64,000 nucleotides of DNA from Candidatus Eisenbergiella merdigallinarum (GCA_019119355.1 DWXE01000039.1:62001-126000), one strand, 5' to 3'. Numbered from the stretch's first letter, positions 1 to 10,336 are shown. Translations and numbers: made by a program. The notes: generated by a model from the sequence alone, not told the origin.

Positions 1-251
1 TCGTGACGGAAACGGACAAATACATCTGGTATTCCCAGACGGGCCGGGAGCAGTATTTCGACCTGCGAAGCGATCCTCACGAACGCTTCGACCGGATCGC
101 CGATCCCGCCTGTCAGGAGCGGATTTCCCTGCTGCGTGGGCATCTCGTGGACATCCTCTCCCAGCGGGAAGAGGGCTTCGTGCAAAACGGCGCCCTGGCC
201 ACGGGACGGCCCGTGACGGCGCTTCTGGAACGCTCCCTGCTGCGGGGCTGA
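1..251 (+). CDS. Sulfatase family protein, C-terminal fragment (truncated by window edge)
   Basis: YIWYSQTGREQYFDLRSDPHE resembles the C-terminal region of arylsulfatases; open at the 5' edge of the window. Confidence 0.7.
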   Translation, partial: VTETDKYIWYSQTGREQYFDLRSDPHERFDRIADPACQERISLLRGHLVDILSQREEGFVQNGALATGRPVTALLERSLLRG

Positions 252-324
252 ACCGCCAGGATTTTTCTTCCCCCATCCGTTCCCCGCGGATGGACGGACA
301 TCTGTGGAAAGGAGATTTTTTATC

Positions 325-1269
325 ATGAAATATCTGATCGTTGGGGCCGGCGGGACCGGCGGAGCCATCGGCGGCTATCTGGCCCGCGCCGGAAAGGACG
401 TGACCCTCATCGCCAGGGGCGCGCATTTGCAGGCCATGCGGGAAAACGGCCTGAAATTCGAGACGCCGCAGGGAGACTTCGCAGTCCCCGTCAGCGCCTG
501 CACTTCGGAAGAATATGAAGGTTCCCCGGATGCGGTTTTCGTCTGCGTCAAAGGGTACTCCCTGGAGGGCATCGTCCCGTTTCTCAGCCGCGTCTGCCGC
601 CCGGATACCGTCGTCATCCCGATCCTGAACATTTACGGCACCGGCGGGCGGCTGCAGAAGCTCCTGCCGGGCGCCATGGTGACGGACGGCTGTATTTACA
701 TCGCGTCCGAAATCAAATGCCCCGGCACAATCCTCCTGTCCGGCGCCATTTTCCGCGTGATTTTCGGCCCCCGCAGGGACGCGTCCAGCCCGCTCAAAGA
801 GACCCTGCTTCCCGTCCTTTCCTCCGTCCGCGCGGATCTGGAGGAAGCCGGGATCGAGTCCGTGCTCTCCGACGCCATCGAACGGGACGCTCTTCAAAAA
901 TTTTCCTTCGTCTCCCCCATGGCCGCTGCCGGCGCCTATTACGGCGTTTCCGCCTTCGCCCTGCAGGCCAGAGGGCAGATGCGCAACACCTTCCTCGCCC
1001 TGGTCCGGGAAATCCGGGATCTGGCGGACGCCATGGGGATTTCCCTGCCGGAGGATATCGGGGAGATCAACCTCAGGATCCTGGACGGGCTGGCCCCCAC
1101 GGCCACCGCATCCATGCAGCGGGATCTGCGGGACGGCAAACCCTCCGAAATGGACGGCCTCATCTTCGAAGTGGTCCGCCTCGGGAAGCGCTACGACGTC
1201 CCCACCCCGGTCTACGAAATGATCGCGGAAAAATTCGCCTCCTGCGGCGATACGGAAAGGAAGGGATGA
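325..1269 (+). CDS. Ketopantoate reductase family protein (2-dehydropantoate 2-reductase-like)
   Basis: N-terminal MKYLIVGAGGTGGAIGGYLARAGKDVTLIARG Rossmann motif; ATG at 325 preceded by AAAGGAG (track start at 304 is GTG). Confidence 0.85.
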   Translation: MKYLIVGAGGTGGAIGGYLARAGKDVTLIARGAHLQAMRENGLKFETPQGDFAVPVSACTSEEYEGSPDAVFVCVKGYSLEGIVPFLSRVCRPDTVVIPILNIYGTGGRLQKLLPGAMVTDGCIYIASEIKCPGTILLSGAIFRVIFGPRRDASSPLKETLLPVLSSVRADLEEAGIESVLSDAIERDALQKFSFVSPMAAAGAYYGVSAFALQARGQMRNTFLALVREIRDLADAMGISLPEDIGEINLRILDGLAPTATASMQRDLRDGKPSEMDGLIFEVVRLGKRYDVPTPVYEMIAEKFASCGDTERKG

Positions 1270-1270
1270 C

Positions 1271-2062
1271 ATGGCAGAAATAACCTCCGTACCCGCCGCC
1301 AGCGTGGCGGGAATGATCTTTTCCCTGATCCTCTCCATCGGGCTGCCCATCGGACTGCTGATCTATCTGCGCAACCGCACCGGAGCCCGCATATCGGCCT
1401 TTCTGATCGGCGGCGCAACCTTCTTTTTGTCCGCCATGGTGCTGGAGCAGCTTCTGCACGCTGCGGTGCTGGCCGCAGCCGGGAACGCTCTCACCGGAAA
1501 TATCTGGCTTTACGCCCTTTACGGCGGGCTGGCCGCGGGGCTGTTCGAGGAAACCGGGCGGTATGTGGCCATGAAGTTCTGCATGAAAAAACAGCTGACC
1601 CGCCAGTCGGCCCTCATGTACGGGGCCGGGCACGGCGGGATCGAAGCCGTTCTGATCCTGGGGCTGACGTCCATCAATAACCTGAGCGCCGTGGCCCTGG
1701 TCAACAGCGGCGGATTCGAGTCCTTCCTCTCCTCCCTTTCCGCAGAGGAGAGCGACGCTCTCATACAGGCGTTTTCCGCCCTCTGGTCCACGCCCTCCTG
1801 GCAGTTCTTCCTGGGAGGAATCGAACGGATTCTGGCGGTGGCCCTGCACATTTCCCTGTCCGTCCTGGTCTACCGCGCCGTCCGCGACCGCAGGATATCG
1901 TTCTATCTGCTGGCTGTGGGGCTGCACGTTCTGGTAGACAGCGCTGCCCTGGCGGCCTCCCGTTTCCTTTCCCCCATCCTGGTGGAAGCCCTGGTCCTTC
2001 TGCTCACCACGCTGACGGGGGCGTTGGCCGTCGGCCTGTACCGGGAATCCCCGGCCGACTGA
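1271..2062 (+). CDS. YhfC-type intramembrane metalloprotease family membrane protein
   Basis: Multi-TM protein with GLFEETGRYVAMKF and GAGHGGIEA motifs typical of the YhfC/DUF2324 family. Confidence 0.75.
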   Translation: MAEITSVPAASVAGMIFSLILSIGLPIGLLIYLRNRTGARISAFLIGGATFFLSAMVLEQLLHAAVLAAAGNALTGNIWLYALYGGLAAGLFEETGRYVAMKFCMKKQLTRQSALMYGAGHGGIEAVLILGLTSINNLSAVALVNSGGFESFLSSLSAEESDALIQAFSALWSTPSWQFFLGGIERILAVALHISLSVLVYRAVRDRRISFYLLAVGLHVLVDSAALAASRFLSPILVEALVLLLTTLTGALAVGLYRESPAD

Positions 2063-2119
2063 ACCGGCGCCGCAGTTTGAATCGCGCGCGGGCCGTGGCC
2101 AGACCGTTTGCGCCCGCCC

Positions 2120-3484
2120 TCACCGCGCCGGGAACGCGATGCGCACGGACAGGCCGCGCGGGAGGGCCCGTTCAAAGCGCACCGTCCCTCCGTGGATCGC
2201 TGCGATCTGCCGGACGATTTTCAGGCCCAGGCCGTGTTCCGTTTCCCCTGCGCCCTCCCTCGTGCTGGAAATATCCCGCTCCCCGTTGAGCGCCGCCATC
2301 CTGTCGTCCGAAATTCCGATGCCGCCGTCCCGCACGAGGAAGGCGCAGGTTCCTGTTTCGGATCCCACGGACACCAGGATGCGGCATCCTTCCGGATTGT
2401 GTACCACGCTGTTGCGGATCAGGTTATCCAGCATCCGCCGAAGGAGCGCCGGATCCCCCGTCATCCACACCGCCTTTCCCGGGCATTCTTCAAAAAACAG
2501 AATTTCGTACCGGTCCGGCAGCCCTTCGTTGAGCAGCTCGCTCACCGCCTGCCGCCCGATCTCCACGCAGTCCATCTCCTCCCGGCCGACGGACAAAAGG
2601 CCGTAGTCCAGCCTGGTGGTCAGGTTGAGGTTTTCGACCAGAGCCCTCATCTTTTCCCCCTGGCGGCGGATGATCCCCGCCTGCTGCCGCGCCGCCGGCG
2701 GCAGATCCCCGTCTTCCTCCAGTTCGCCGGCATAGCCCAGCACCATGGAGAGGGGCGTCCGGATATCGTGGGATACGCCGCGGATCCATTCCGCCCGGGT
2801 ATTGTCCTTTTTCATCATATAGTCCCCGGCCCGGTTCAGGCCGGCGCTGATCTCCGCCAGCTCCCCCTTCTCCTCCAGACGGCGCGGCTTCCCGCGCCCC
2901 AGATCCTGAATCCCCTGCAGGATGGGCGACATGGCCCGCTCCACCCTGCGGGCGTTTTTCAGGGTCAAAAAGAGCAGGATTCCCAGATTCGCGCAGAAAA
3001 TGCCGATCCCTCCCATCACCATGAACCGCACGTAGGGAAACGGGAGGTCGTAGTAAAATTTTACCCGGGTGCCCGGCTGAAAGCCCGCCACGGTGAGAAA
3101 ACCGTCTTCCCCCGCCCAGACCCTGACCGGATAGCCCTCCAGGTACCAGCGGCTGAAGGAGGCCACCTGCGCGCTGGTATAGGATCGGGGCAGTTCCGGG
3201 GGCATATCCCGTTCCCAGACCACCGCTCCTTTCGAGTCCAGTATCATGGCCCAGGCGCGGTTTTCCCGCAGCATATCCAGGGCCGTATCGTCGGCCGTCC
3301 AGACGCCCTCCCGCCGGGTCACGCGTTCCGAAAACGCGCGGATCGAAAACGATTCCTCCCTGCTGTTCTCATATCCCGCGATCATAATCCCCGCGAAAAG
3401 GACGAAGTTCACCGCCAAAAACAGCATCAGGATTCCCATGGTGGAAAAAATATAGCGCCTGAAAAATCTCCTGACCGAGTTCAT
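2120..3484 (-). CDS. Sensor histidine kinase
   Basis: Two N-terminal TM segments, VSHDIRTPLSMVLGYAGEL H-box, HATPase motifs (NLIRNSVVHNPEG, VRDGGIGIS, HGLGLKIV). Confidence 0.93.
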   Translation of the reverse strand: MNSVRRFFRRYIFSTMGILMLFLAVNFVLFAGIMIAGYENSREESFSIRAFSERVTRREGVWTADDTALDMLRENRAWAMILDSKGAVVWERDMPPELPRSYTSAQVASFSRWYLEGYPVRVWAGEDGFLTVAGFQPGTRVKFYYDLPFPYVRFMVMGGIGIFCANLGILLFLTLKNARRVERAMSPILQGIQDLGRGKPRRLEEKGELAEISAGLNRAGDYMMKKDNTRAEWIRGVSHDIRTPLSMVLGYAGELEEDGDLPPAARQQAGIIRRQGEKMRALVENLNLTTRLDYGLLSVGREEMDCVEIGRQAVSELLNEGLPDRYEILFFEECPGKAVWMTGDPALLRRMLDNLIRNSVVHNPEGCRILVSVGSETGTCAFLVRDGGIGISDDRMAALNGERDISSTREGAGETEHGLGLKIVRQIAAIHGGTVRFERALPRGLSVRIAFPAR

Positions 3485-4182
3485 TTTTCCTCCTTTAAAA
3501 CGAGACGGTATCCCAACCCTCTGACCGTCAGCAGGGAAACCGGCCGGGAAGGATCTTTCTCGATTTTTTCCCGCAGATGGCGGATATGGGTGGACAGCGT
3601 GGTTTCATAGCCCTGCCAGAATTCCCCGCAGATCGTTTCGCACAGGATGCCGGTTGTGACGATTCGCCCGGCATTTTCATAGAGCTTCCGAAAAAGGAGC
3701 AGCTCCCTGGCGGTGAGCGAAATGCGCTGTCCGCCTTTGATCGCTTCCGCCCGCTCCAGATCCACTTCGGACGCCGCCAGCTCCACCCTGCGGTCCGGTT
3801 CCGGATACGCCCTGTTGAGAATGGCCTGTACCCGCAGGAGCAGTTCTCTGGGCAAAAACGGCTTTGCCAGATAATCGTCCGCCCCGGATTCCAGCCCGGC
3901 GATCCTGTCCTCCGCCTCCCCCCGGGCCGTGAGCATCAGGACGGGAATCCGGCTGGTGCGGCGGATTTCCCTCAGCACCGCAAAACCGTCCATCCCCGGC
4001 ATCCTCACGTCCAGAATGATAAAATCCGAAGGCTCCTCCTTCAGCATCCGGAGGGCCTCCGGCCCGGAAGACGCCGTCCGGATATGAAGATAGCCCGCTC
4101 TGCGGAAGATGGAATCCAGCATCTTTTGAAGGTCCGGATCGTCGTCCACCGCCAGAATGCGTTTCTCGAACAAAAACATCAC
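3481..4182 (-). CDS. OmpR/PhoB-family response regulator
   Basis: ILAVDDDPDLQKML receiver and C-terminal winged helix (LSTHIRHLREKIEKDPSRP.LLTVRGLGYRL); 4-bp overlap with the kinase. Confidence 0.95.
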   Translation of the reverse strand: MMFLFEKRILAVDDDPDLQKMLDSIFRRAGYLHIRTASSGPEALRMLKEEPSDFIILDVRMPGMDGFAVLREIRRTSRIPVLMLTARGEAEDRIAGLESGADDYLAKPFLPRELLLRVQAILNRAYPEPDRRVELAASEVDLERAEAIKGGQRISLTARELLLFRKLYENAGRIVTTGILCETICGEFWQGYETTLSTHIRHLREKIEKDPSRPVSLLTVRGLGYRLVLKEEK

Positions 4183-4253
4183 CTCCCCGTCATCCCTATT
4201 ATACCCCGTCCGCCATGGTCTGCCTATCGCGCATGAAAAATCTCAGAGATAAA

Positions 4254-4296
4254 TTAAGGTGGGCTCAGGCTTCCCTTAAGGTGCGTCTGCTATCCT
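4254..4296 (+). promoter_or_regulatory. Direct repeat TTAAGGTG-N14-TTAAGGTG (22-bp centre spacing) followed by TATCCT; probable response-regulator-controlled promoter
   Basis: TTAAGGTG at 4254-4261 and 4276-4283, TATCCT at 4291-4296, between the divergent regulator and ABC genes. Confidence 0.6.
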
Positions 4297-4327
4297 GTTG
4301 TCATCAATCGAAGGAGGAATCTGCACT

Positions 4328-5251
4328 ATGAGCGATATCATCATCGAAACCCGCGGCCTGACAAAACGATACGGGGATCAGGTCAGCGTTTCCAAATTGA
4401 ATCTCCATGTAAAGAAAGGGCGCATCTACGGCCTTCTGGGCCGCAACGGCGCCGGGAAGACCACCACCATGCGGATGCTCCTGGGGCTGGCCGCCCCTTC
4501 CGCCGGCACGGTCCACCTCTTCGGCCGTCCCCTAAAGGGCGGCGAAAGGGAAATTTTGCCCCGCGTCGGCAGCCTCATCGAATCCCCCGGCTTTTACCCG
4601 AATCTGACCGGCACGGAAAACCTGAAGATTTTCGCCCGCCTGCGAAAGCTGAAAAACGAGGCGGCCATCAAAAACGCCCTGGAGCTGGTGAACCTTCCAT
4701 GGCGCGATAAGAAGCTGTATTCCCAGTATTCCCTGGGCATGAAACAGCGCCTGGCCATCGCCCTCGCCATCATGCACAATCCGGAACTGCTGATCCTGGA
4801 CGAACCCCTCAACGGCCTGGACCCCATCGGCATCGCCGAGGTGCGGGAATTCATCCGGGCGCTGTGCGACGAAAGCGGAAAAACGATCCTGATTTCCAGC
4901 CATATCCTTTCGGAAATCGCCCTGCTGGCGGACGACATCGGCATCATCGATGGCGGCGTTTTGCTGGAAGAGGAGAGCTTTTCCGAGCTGGAGCAAAAGA
5001 ACGGCAGATATTTCCGCTTCCTCGTCTCCAACGCCCCCGTCGCCGCCCGGATCCTGTCCGACGGCCTGGGGATCTCTTCCGCGGCCGTAAATGGCGGCCA
5101 TGAGCTGACCGTCCGGGATCCCCGCCTGGATATGGGCGAGGCGATACGGCTGCTGGTGGAGGCCGGGCTGACGGTGACCGACGCCCATCTCTGCGAAGAC
5201 ACGCTGGAAGATTATTTTAAGAAAATAACGGGAGGTGAAGGAATTGCCTGA
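4328..5251 (+). CDS. ABC transporter ATP-binding protein (BcrA/lantibiotic-immunity type)
   Basis: Walker A GRNGAGKTT, signature YSLGMKQRLAIA, Walker B LLILDEPLNGLDP; ATG at 4328 with AAGGAGG RBS. Confidence 0.92.
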   Translation: MSDIIIETRGLTKRYGDQVSVSKLNLHVKKGRIYGLLGRNGAGKTTTMRMLLGLAAPSAGTVHLFGRPLKGGEREILPRVGSLIESPGFYPNLTGTENLKIFARLRKLKNEAAIKNALELVNLPWRDKKLYSQYSLGMKQRLAIALAIMHNPELLILDEPLNGLDPIGIAEVREFIRALCDESGKTILISSHILSEIALLADDIGIIDGGVLLEEESFSELEQKNGRYFRFLVSNAPVAARILSDGLGISSAAVNGGHELTVRDPRLDMGEAIRLLVEAGLTVTDAHLCEDTLEDYFKKITGGEGIA

Positions 5252-6056
5252 TCTCATCCTGTGCGAATTTTTCAAGTTAAAGCGCAAGCCGCTCTTTTTC
5301 GCTGCGTCCGCGGCATCCGGGCTGATCCCTCTGGGCTGCGCCCTGTTTTTGCCGGACTTTCATACCTTTTCCAGCGGCGCGGAGGCCGTGGACAGCATGA
5401 TGTCCTCCCTGTTCCAGATGAGCGCCACCCTGCTTCTCATGCCGGCGCTGGTGGTGCTGGCCTCCAACCTGTTCTTCGAGGAGCACGACAACGACACGCT
5501 GAAAAACATCGTCACCGTGCCGGTGAGCATGCCCGCCCTGGCGCTGGCAAAAATATTCCTTCTGCTCCTGTTTTCCATGGCCTTTATGGCGGCGGGCGGG
5601 CTGATCAATCTGATCATCCTGACGGCGGCGGGATGGGAACCCACGGGCTTCTGGCGGCTGTTCTTCGTGGGGATCGGCCAGGGGATCCTGATGTGGGCAG
5701 GAGCCATGCCCTGCATTTTCCTGGTGGTGGCTTTAAACCGCAGCTATATCATCTCCGTCATCATCGCCTTTTTCTACACTGCCGTCAATTATATTTTCGG
5801 CACCAGCGATCTCTTTATCACCCAGCCCTTCGGCCTGAATCCGGGAACTCTTCTGCCCGGTTCCCTGACCTTTCGCTGGTATTTTCAGTACCTGGATTTT
5901 TCCGACCCGGGCGCGGAAATGGCCCGGCTTCTGGAACGGATCTCCTCCTCTTTTTTAAACGCCGCCCAGGCCTTTGGGACCGCCGGCATGGAAGCTTTTG
6001 TCTTTTTCATCCTGATCGCTCTGGTTTACCGGCGCCAGGGCAGGCAGAAGGGATGA
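5244..6056 (+). CDS. ABC-2 type permease (bacitracin/lantibiotic-immunity type)
   Basis: Hydrophobic 6-TM-like protein following the ATPase; TTG at 5244 follows GGAGGTG. Confidence 0.75.
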   Translation: MPDLILCEFFKLKRKPLFFAASAASGLIPLGCALFLPDFHTFSSGAEAVDSMMSSLFQMSATLLLMPALVVLASNLFFEEHDNDTLKNIVTVPVSMPALALAKIFLLLLFSMAFMAAGGLINLIILTAAGWEPTGFWRLFFVGIGQGILMWAGAMPCIFLVVALNRSYIISVIIAFFYTAVNYIFGTSDLFITQPFGLNPGTLLPGSLTFRWYFQYLDFSDPGAEMARLLERISSSFLNAAQAFGTAGMEAFVFFILIALVYRRQGRQKG

Positions 6057-6086
6057 GAAAAGTAAGAAAAAATAATGGAGGTAATT

Positions 6087-6899
6087 ATGTTTCAACTCAT
6101 CGAAAATGAATGCGCCAAGTTGCGCCGCTGCCAGATCCTCCTGGTGGGCCTGGTGGCCATGACGCTGTGCCCCGCAGCCCAGTACGGCGCGCAGCTCATC
6201 GTAAATCCCGAGATCCGGGATCCAGACTTCGACATGATCCGGCTCTTCGCCAACGTGATCTGGGGAAATACGCAGGTTTTTCTGCCCATTTCCCTGGTGA
6301 TGACCGGCGGATGGATGATCGACCGGGAAAATACCGACGATACCATGAAAAACCTGCTGGCGGTCCCCGTGCCCTATCGCCGCCTTCTGGCCGGCAAACT
6401 GGCCGCGACCGCCCTCCTCGCCCTGGCCTTCGGCCTTTACAGCGTTCTCGCCACGGTTCTCACCGGGATGCTGGCGGGGCTTCCCGGCCTGACCCCCGCT
6501 CTCCTGTTTTCCCGGGGCGCTCAGACAGTGGCCGCATCTCTGACCGTCTTTCTGGTCTGTATGCCCATGATCCTGATCTTCGGCCAGATCCGGGGCGCTT
6601 ACCTGGGCGGCTCCATCCTGACCTTCTTTCTGGGCTACTGCATCCTGTTCTTCAAAGGCGGTTTCCTGCTCTCCGCCTATCCCTTTTCCGCGGCCCTGGT
6701 CCTGGCCGGCTTCGACATGGTGGAATTCAACGGGGCCACGCAAACGCCATCCGTCCCGCTGTCCCTTCTGGGAATGGCCGCGGTCCTGGCCCTCACCGCC
6801 GCGGTCCTGCGCTTCTCACGCCCCCTTTCCCGCCCCGTCAGGGGGAAGAAAAGAGCAGGGCGGCACGGCCTTTCGACCATACCGCCCTGCGGCGACTGA
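6087..6899 (+). CDS. ABC-2 type permease, second subunit
   Basis: MFQLIENECAKLRRCQ... LanG/EpiG-like start; ATG at 6087 preceded by GGAGG. Confidence 0.8.
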   Translation: MFQLIENECAKLRRCQILLVGLVAMTLCPAAQYGAQLIVNPEIRDPDFDMIRLFANVIWGNTQVFLPISLVMTGGWMIDRENTDDTMKNLLAVPVPYRRLLAGKLAATALLALAFGLYSVLATVLTGMLAGLPGLTPALLFSRGAQTVAASLTVFLVCMPMILIFGQIRGAYLGGSILTFFLGYCILFFKGGFLLSAYPFSAALVLAGFDMVEFNGATQTPSVPLSLLGMAAVLALTAAVLRFSRPLSRPVRGKKRAGRHGLSTIPPCGD

Positions 6900-6930
6900 A
6901 TTTCTTTTCAGGATTTGCCCCTTTCACCGC

Positions 6931-7848
6931 TCAAATTCTGCTCAGCACGATTTCGTGCAGCGCCCGTTTCACCCGCTCGAAATCCCCGGTTTCCGGGCAC
7001 TGGACGGATACCGTCAGCCCCGCCCGCGGCAGCACCGTGGTGATCTGCCCGAACGCTCCGTCCGCCCGATAGCTGTCCGGATAGGGGGACCGCCAGAACT
7101 GATAGCCGTACCCGCAGCGCCAGATGTCCGCTGAATCCGGCTCCGTTTCGATCTGCTTCGCCGCAGCCTCCCGCACCCAGCTTTCTTCCACCAGGCGCTG
7201 CCCCCGAAAGCGGCCGCCCGCCAAAAACAGCTGGCCCAGCTTCATCATGTCCGCAATTTTCAAAAACATGCCTCCTCCGCCGATGGGATGGCCCTGAGGA
7301 TCGTTTTCCCAGAGAGGAAACCCGATGTCCATGGGCTCAAAGAGGCGCCGGTAGAGATATTCGGACAGCCGCATCCCCACCGCCTTTTCCAGCATCCGCC
7401 CGGCCAGGATGGAGTCCGCCGTGGAATAGCAGAAACGGCTTCCGGGTTCTTCCTTCACTTCCCGGGACAGCATATAGGCCATATAATCCGGAAATCCCGT
7501 CCCGTTTCGGCGGTCGTTCCCCATCAGATACGCTTCCCCGAAGCCGCTGGACATGGTCAGCAGATCCTTCAGCCGGATGGAAAGAAGCCGCGGCGAAGGA
7601 TGTTCGGGAAGCCGGTCCGGGAAAAAGTCAGCGAGCCTGTCCTCCAGGCTCAGCTTTCCTTCCGCTGCGGCGATCCCCACCGCCGCGGAGAGGAAGCTCT
7701 TCGTATGGGAATAGATATTTCTGGGAAGATCCGGCGCGAAGTGGTGCTCGAAGATCACCTTCGACTCGTCGCCCGCCGCCACCGCTTCCACGGGAAGCCC
7801 GGTTTCCCGGGCTTCCTCCACGAATTCCTGCATGAACTTTTCGATCAT
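6931..7848 (-). CDS. Serine hydrolase (beta-lactamase/class C-like)
   Basis: SHTKSFLSAAVG (SxxK), YSTADSILAGRML (YxxN-like), CGYGYQFWRS. Confidence 0.85.
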   Translation of the reverse strand: MIEKFMQEFVEEARETGLPVEAVAAGDESKVIFEHHFAPDLPRNIYSHTKSFLSAAVGIAAAEGKLSLEDRLADFFPDRLPEHPSPRLLSIRLKDLLTMSSGFGEAYLMGNDRRNGTGFPDYMAYMLSREVKEEPGSRFCYSTADSILAGRMLEKAVGMRLSEYLYRRLFEPMDIGFPLWENDPQGHPIGGGGMFLKIADMMKLGQLFLAGGRFRGQRLVEESWVREAAAKQIETEPDSADIWRCGYGYQFWRSPYPDSYRADGAFGQITTVLPRAGLTVSVQCPETGDFERVKRALHEIVLSRI

Positions 7849-7860
7849 TTTTTCGTCCTC

Positions 7861-9306
7861 TTATTCGAAAACCTTCTCTTCCCCGCCCTGCGTATAGCGG
7901 ATCTCCCACTGGAAGGTGTCGAACCGCACGGTGAGCTGCGCGTACTCCTCTCCGGCTTCCCAGCGCAGCCCCAGGGTGACTTCATCCGTATCCATCAGCA
8001 CGAAGTTCCCGTTGAAGGCCGGATGGGAATTTCTCAGCTTCATCAGCCGGTTCATCCTCTGCACCACCGGGCGTTTGAACTCCGCCTCGATTTCCTCCAA
8101 GGAGTAGTAGTGGCGGTTGATGTCCCTGGGCTGCTGTGTCTTATCGTACAGTTCGTAATCGTTCCTGCCCGCGAACAGCCCCACGTAGTACACCTGCGGG
8201 ATGCCCGGCGCGAAGAACTGGACCGCCCTGGCGATGAGATAGCGCTCGTCGTCGGATCCCAGAGCGTCGTAATAGGAGCAGCAGATCTGATAGGTGTCGA
8301 ATTTGGAGAAATTCACCTTCTTATGCAGCCTCGTGATGTCCGGATTCGCCTCGAATACCTTCTTCTTCGTCTCCAGCACCTCTTCGTCCGGCATGAGATA
8401 GCGCACGTCCACCACGCCGATTCCGTCGTGCGTGTCCAGGGTGGTGAACTGTTTTCTCGGGCACAGCTTCATCCAGTCCTTCAGATAGAGCGTCCTGCCG
8501 AAGTAGACCGCGTTCAGGATCAGCATGGGAAGTTGGAAATCGTAGGTATAGACGTCCTTTTCCTCCAGTTTTTTCTGGATGAAATAGTTCTCGTGGATCT
8601 CCGGAAGGATCTCCACCCCGGTCCCTTCCAGGGCCTTCTGGCAGTCGCCCATGATCTGCCAGATCTCCGGCTCCACGAAGAAACAGCTGGTGTTGCGCCG
8701 TTTGGAAGCGTAGGCCAGAGCGTCCAGGCGGATCAGCGACGCGCCGTGAGCGCTCAGAAACTGCAGATTTTCCCGCAGGTATTCCTTCGCCGTCTCAGAA
8801 TGCAGGCAGTCGATGTCGATCTGTTCCGGGCTGAAAGTGCACCACAGCTTTTCCGTGCTGCCGTCCGCGAACTCCGCCTCGATATAGGGAACCTCCCGGC
8901 GCAGATAGAGCTGGGAAATCTGCTCCTGCGTGGGCTCGCCTTCCGGCCAGAAATCCTTGAAGCGGATGAAGAAATCCCGGTATCTGGACTCGTCCTTTTT
9001 CGCCAGAAAATCCCGATAGATTTCGCTGTGGGCGGAAAGGTGGTTGATCATGTAGTCGTACATCATGTAATAGCGGTCCGCCAGCGACATGATGTCGTCC
9101 CAGTTCCCGAACTCCGGGCTCACCTCCCTGTAGGTGACCGGCGCGAATCCCCTGTCCGCCGAAGACGGGAAAAAGGGAAGGATATGCAGCCCGCTGACAG
9201 CCCCCTCCAGGTAATCGGACAGCACCCTGTCCAGATCCTTTAAGTTGTTTCCCAGGCTGTCCGCATAGGTAATCAGCATGATTTGATTGGTCACTTTTTT
9301 GCTCAT
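7861..9306 (-). CDS. gtfA: Sucrose phosphorylase (GH13)
   Basis: MLITYADSLGNNLKDL start, LIRLDALAYASKR and DTHDGIGVVDVR motifs typical of GH13 sucrose phosphorylases. Confidence 0.88.
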   Translation of the reverse strand: MSKKVTNQIMLITYADSLGNNLKDLDRVLSDYLEGAVSGLHILPFFPSSADRGFAPVTYREVSPEFGNWDDIMSLADRYYMMYDYMINHLSAHSEIYRDFLAKKDESRYRDFFIRFKDFWPEGEPTQEQISQLYLRREVPYIEAEFADGSTEKLWCTFSPEQIDIDCLHSETAKEYLRENLQFLSAHGASLIRLDALAYASKRRNTSCFFVEPEIWQIMGDCQKALEGTGVEILPEIHENYFIQKKLEEKDVYTYDFQLPMLILNAVYFGRTLYLKDWMKLCPRKQFTTLDTHDGIGVVDVRYLMPDEEVLETKKKVFEANPDITRLHKKVNFSKFDTYQICCSYYDALGSDDERYLIARAVQFFAPGIPQVYYVGLFAGRNDYELYDKTQQPRDINRHYYSLEEIEAEFKRPVVQRMNRLMKLRNSHPAFNGNFVLMDTDEVTLGLRWEAGEEYAQLTVRFDTFQWEIRYTQGGEEKVFE

Positions 9307-9336
9307 ACTTGCGTCCTCCAGATTTCTTCACCCTCA

Positions 9337-10320
9337 TCAGGTGGTTTTTCTTTCGATCAGCTCCACCGGAACGACTTCCAGCGGTTTCGGCGTCTTTTCG
9401 TGCACCATGTCCACGATGGCGCGGACAGCCGTTTTCGACAGCTGCGCATAGTTCTGCCGCACCGTGGTCAGAGGCGGATAAATCAGGGCGCTGATGCTGA
9501 TATCGTCGTATCCCACGATCCGGATGTCGTCCGGGATCCGAAAGCCCTGGGACCTGGCGTAGCTGATGCACTGGGTAGCCATGATGTCGTTGCTGGCGAA
9601 AATTCCGTCCATCTGCGGATTCTCGTAGAAAATCCGGTTGATCAGATCCAGGTTGTCCTCCAGCCCCAGCTTTTCGGGACAGCTCTCATACACCCTGTAA
9701 GCCACTCCCCGCTTCCGGCATTCCTCGATGAACGCGAACGACCGGTCGTCCGCGTGCTTCTGCAGCTTCAGATCGCCGCTGATGTGAACCAGATTTTTGC
9801 AGCCCTTGGCGATCAGATGCCTGGTGGCCAGAAGCCCTCCCTGCGTATCGTCGGAGACCACGGAAGGGACTTCCTTCACGTCGCTGATGAGGGCCACGAG
9901 AGGGAGGCCGACGTGTTTGAGGATGGCCGACCACACCTCCTGGCTGGCGGAAAAGGTCTGGATGATCCCGCACACCTGGCTGGCGCGCAGATAGGATATG
10001 CTCTCATCCATCCCCTTTTCCCCTTCCCCGGCTATGGAAAACAGCACGTGATAGCCTTCCTCCTTCGCGCTCTTCTCGATCTCCTGAGCGATTTCGCTCC
10101 AGAACGGGTTATTGAAAGACGGCAATATTACGCCGATGGTATTGTTTCGCCCTTTGACCAGAGCTCTCGCCATATGGTTGGGGTGATAATCCAGCTTCTG
10201 CATGGCCAGCGTGACGGCGTTTTCCGCTTCCGGGCTCACCGCTCCCTTCTTGTTCAGCACTCTCGACACCGTGGCGATGGAGACCCCGGCGCACCTGGCA
10301 ACATCTTTAATTGTGGACAT
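9337..10320 (-). CDS. LacI-family transcriptional regulator
   Basis: MSTIKDVARCAGVSIATVSRVLNKKGAVSPE HTH plus periplasmic-binding-like domain. Confidence 0.95.
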   Translation of the reverse strand: MSTIKDVARCAGVSIATVSRVLNKKGAVSPEAENAVTLAMQKLDYHPNHMARALVKGRNNTIGVILPSFNNPFWSEIAQEIEKSAKEEGYHVLFSIAGEGEKGMDESISYLRASQVCGIIQTFSASQEVWSAILKHVGLPLVALISDVKEVPSVVSDDTQGGLLATRHLIAKGCKNLVHISGDLKLQKHADDRSFAFIEECRKRGVAYRVYESCPEKLGLEDNLDLINRIFYENPQMDGIFASNDIMATQCISYARSQGFRIPDDIRIVGYDDISISALIYPPLTTVRQNYAQLSKTAVRAIVDMVHEKTPKPLEVVPVELIERKTT

Positions 10321-10336
10321 AACGTCAATCCTGCCT

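Noticed and set aside
2108-3610. 500-aa plus-strand ORF over the histidine kinase
   Set aside because: Antisense shadow; kinase motifs are clear on the minus strand
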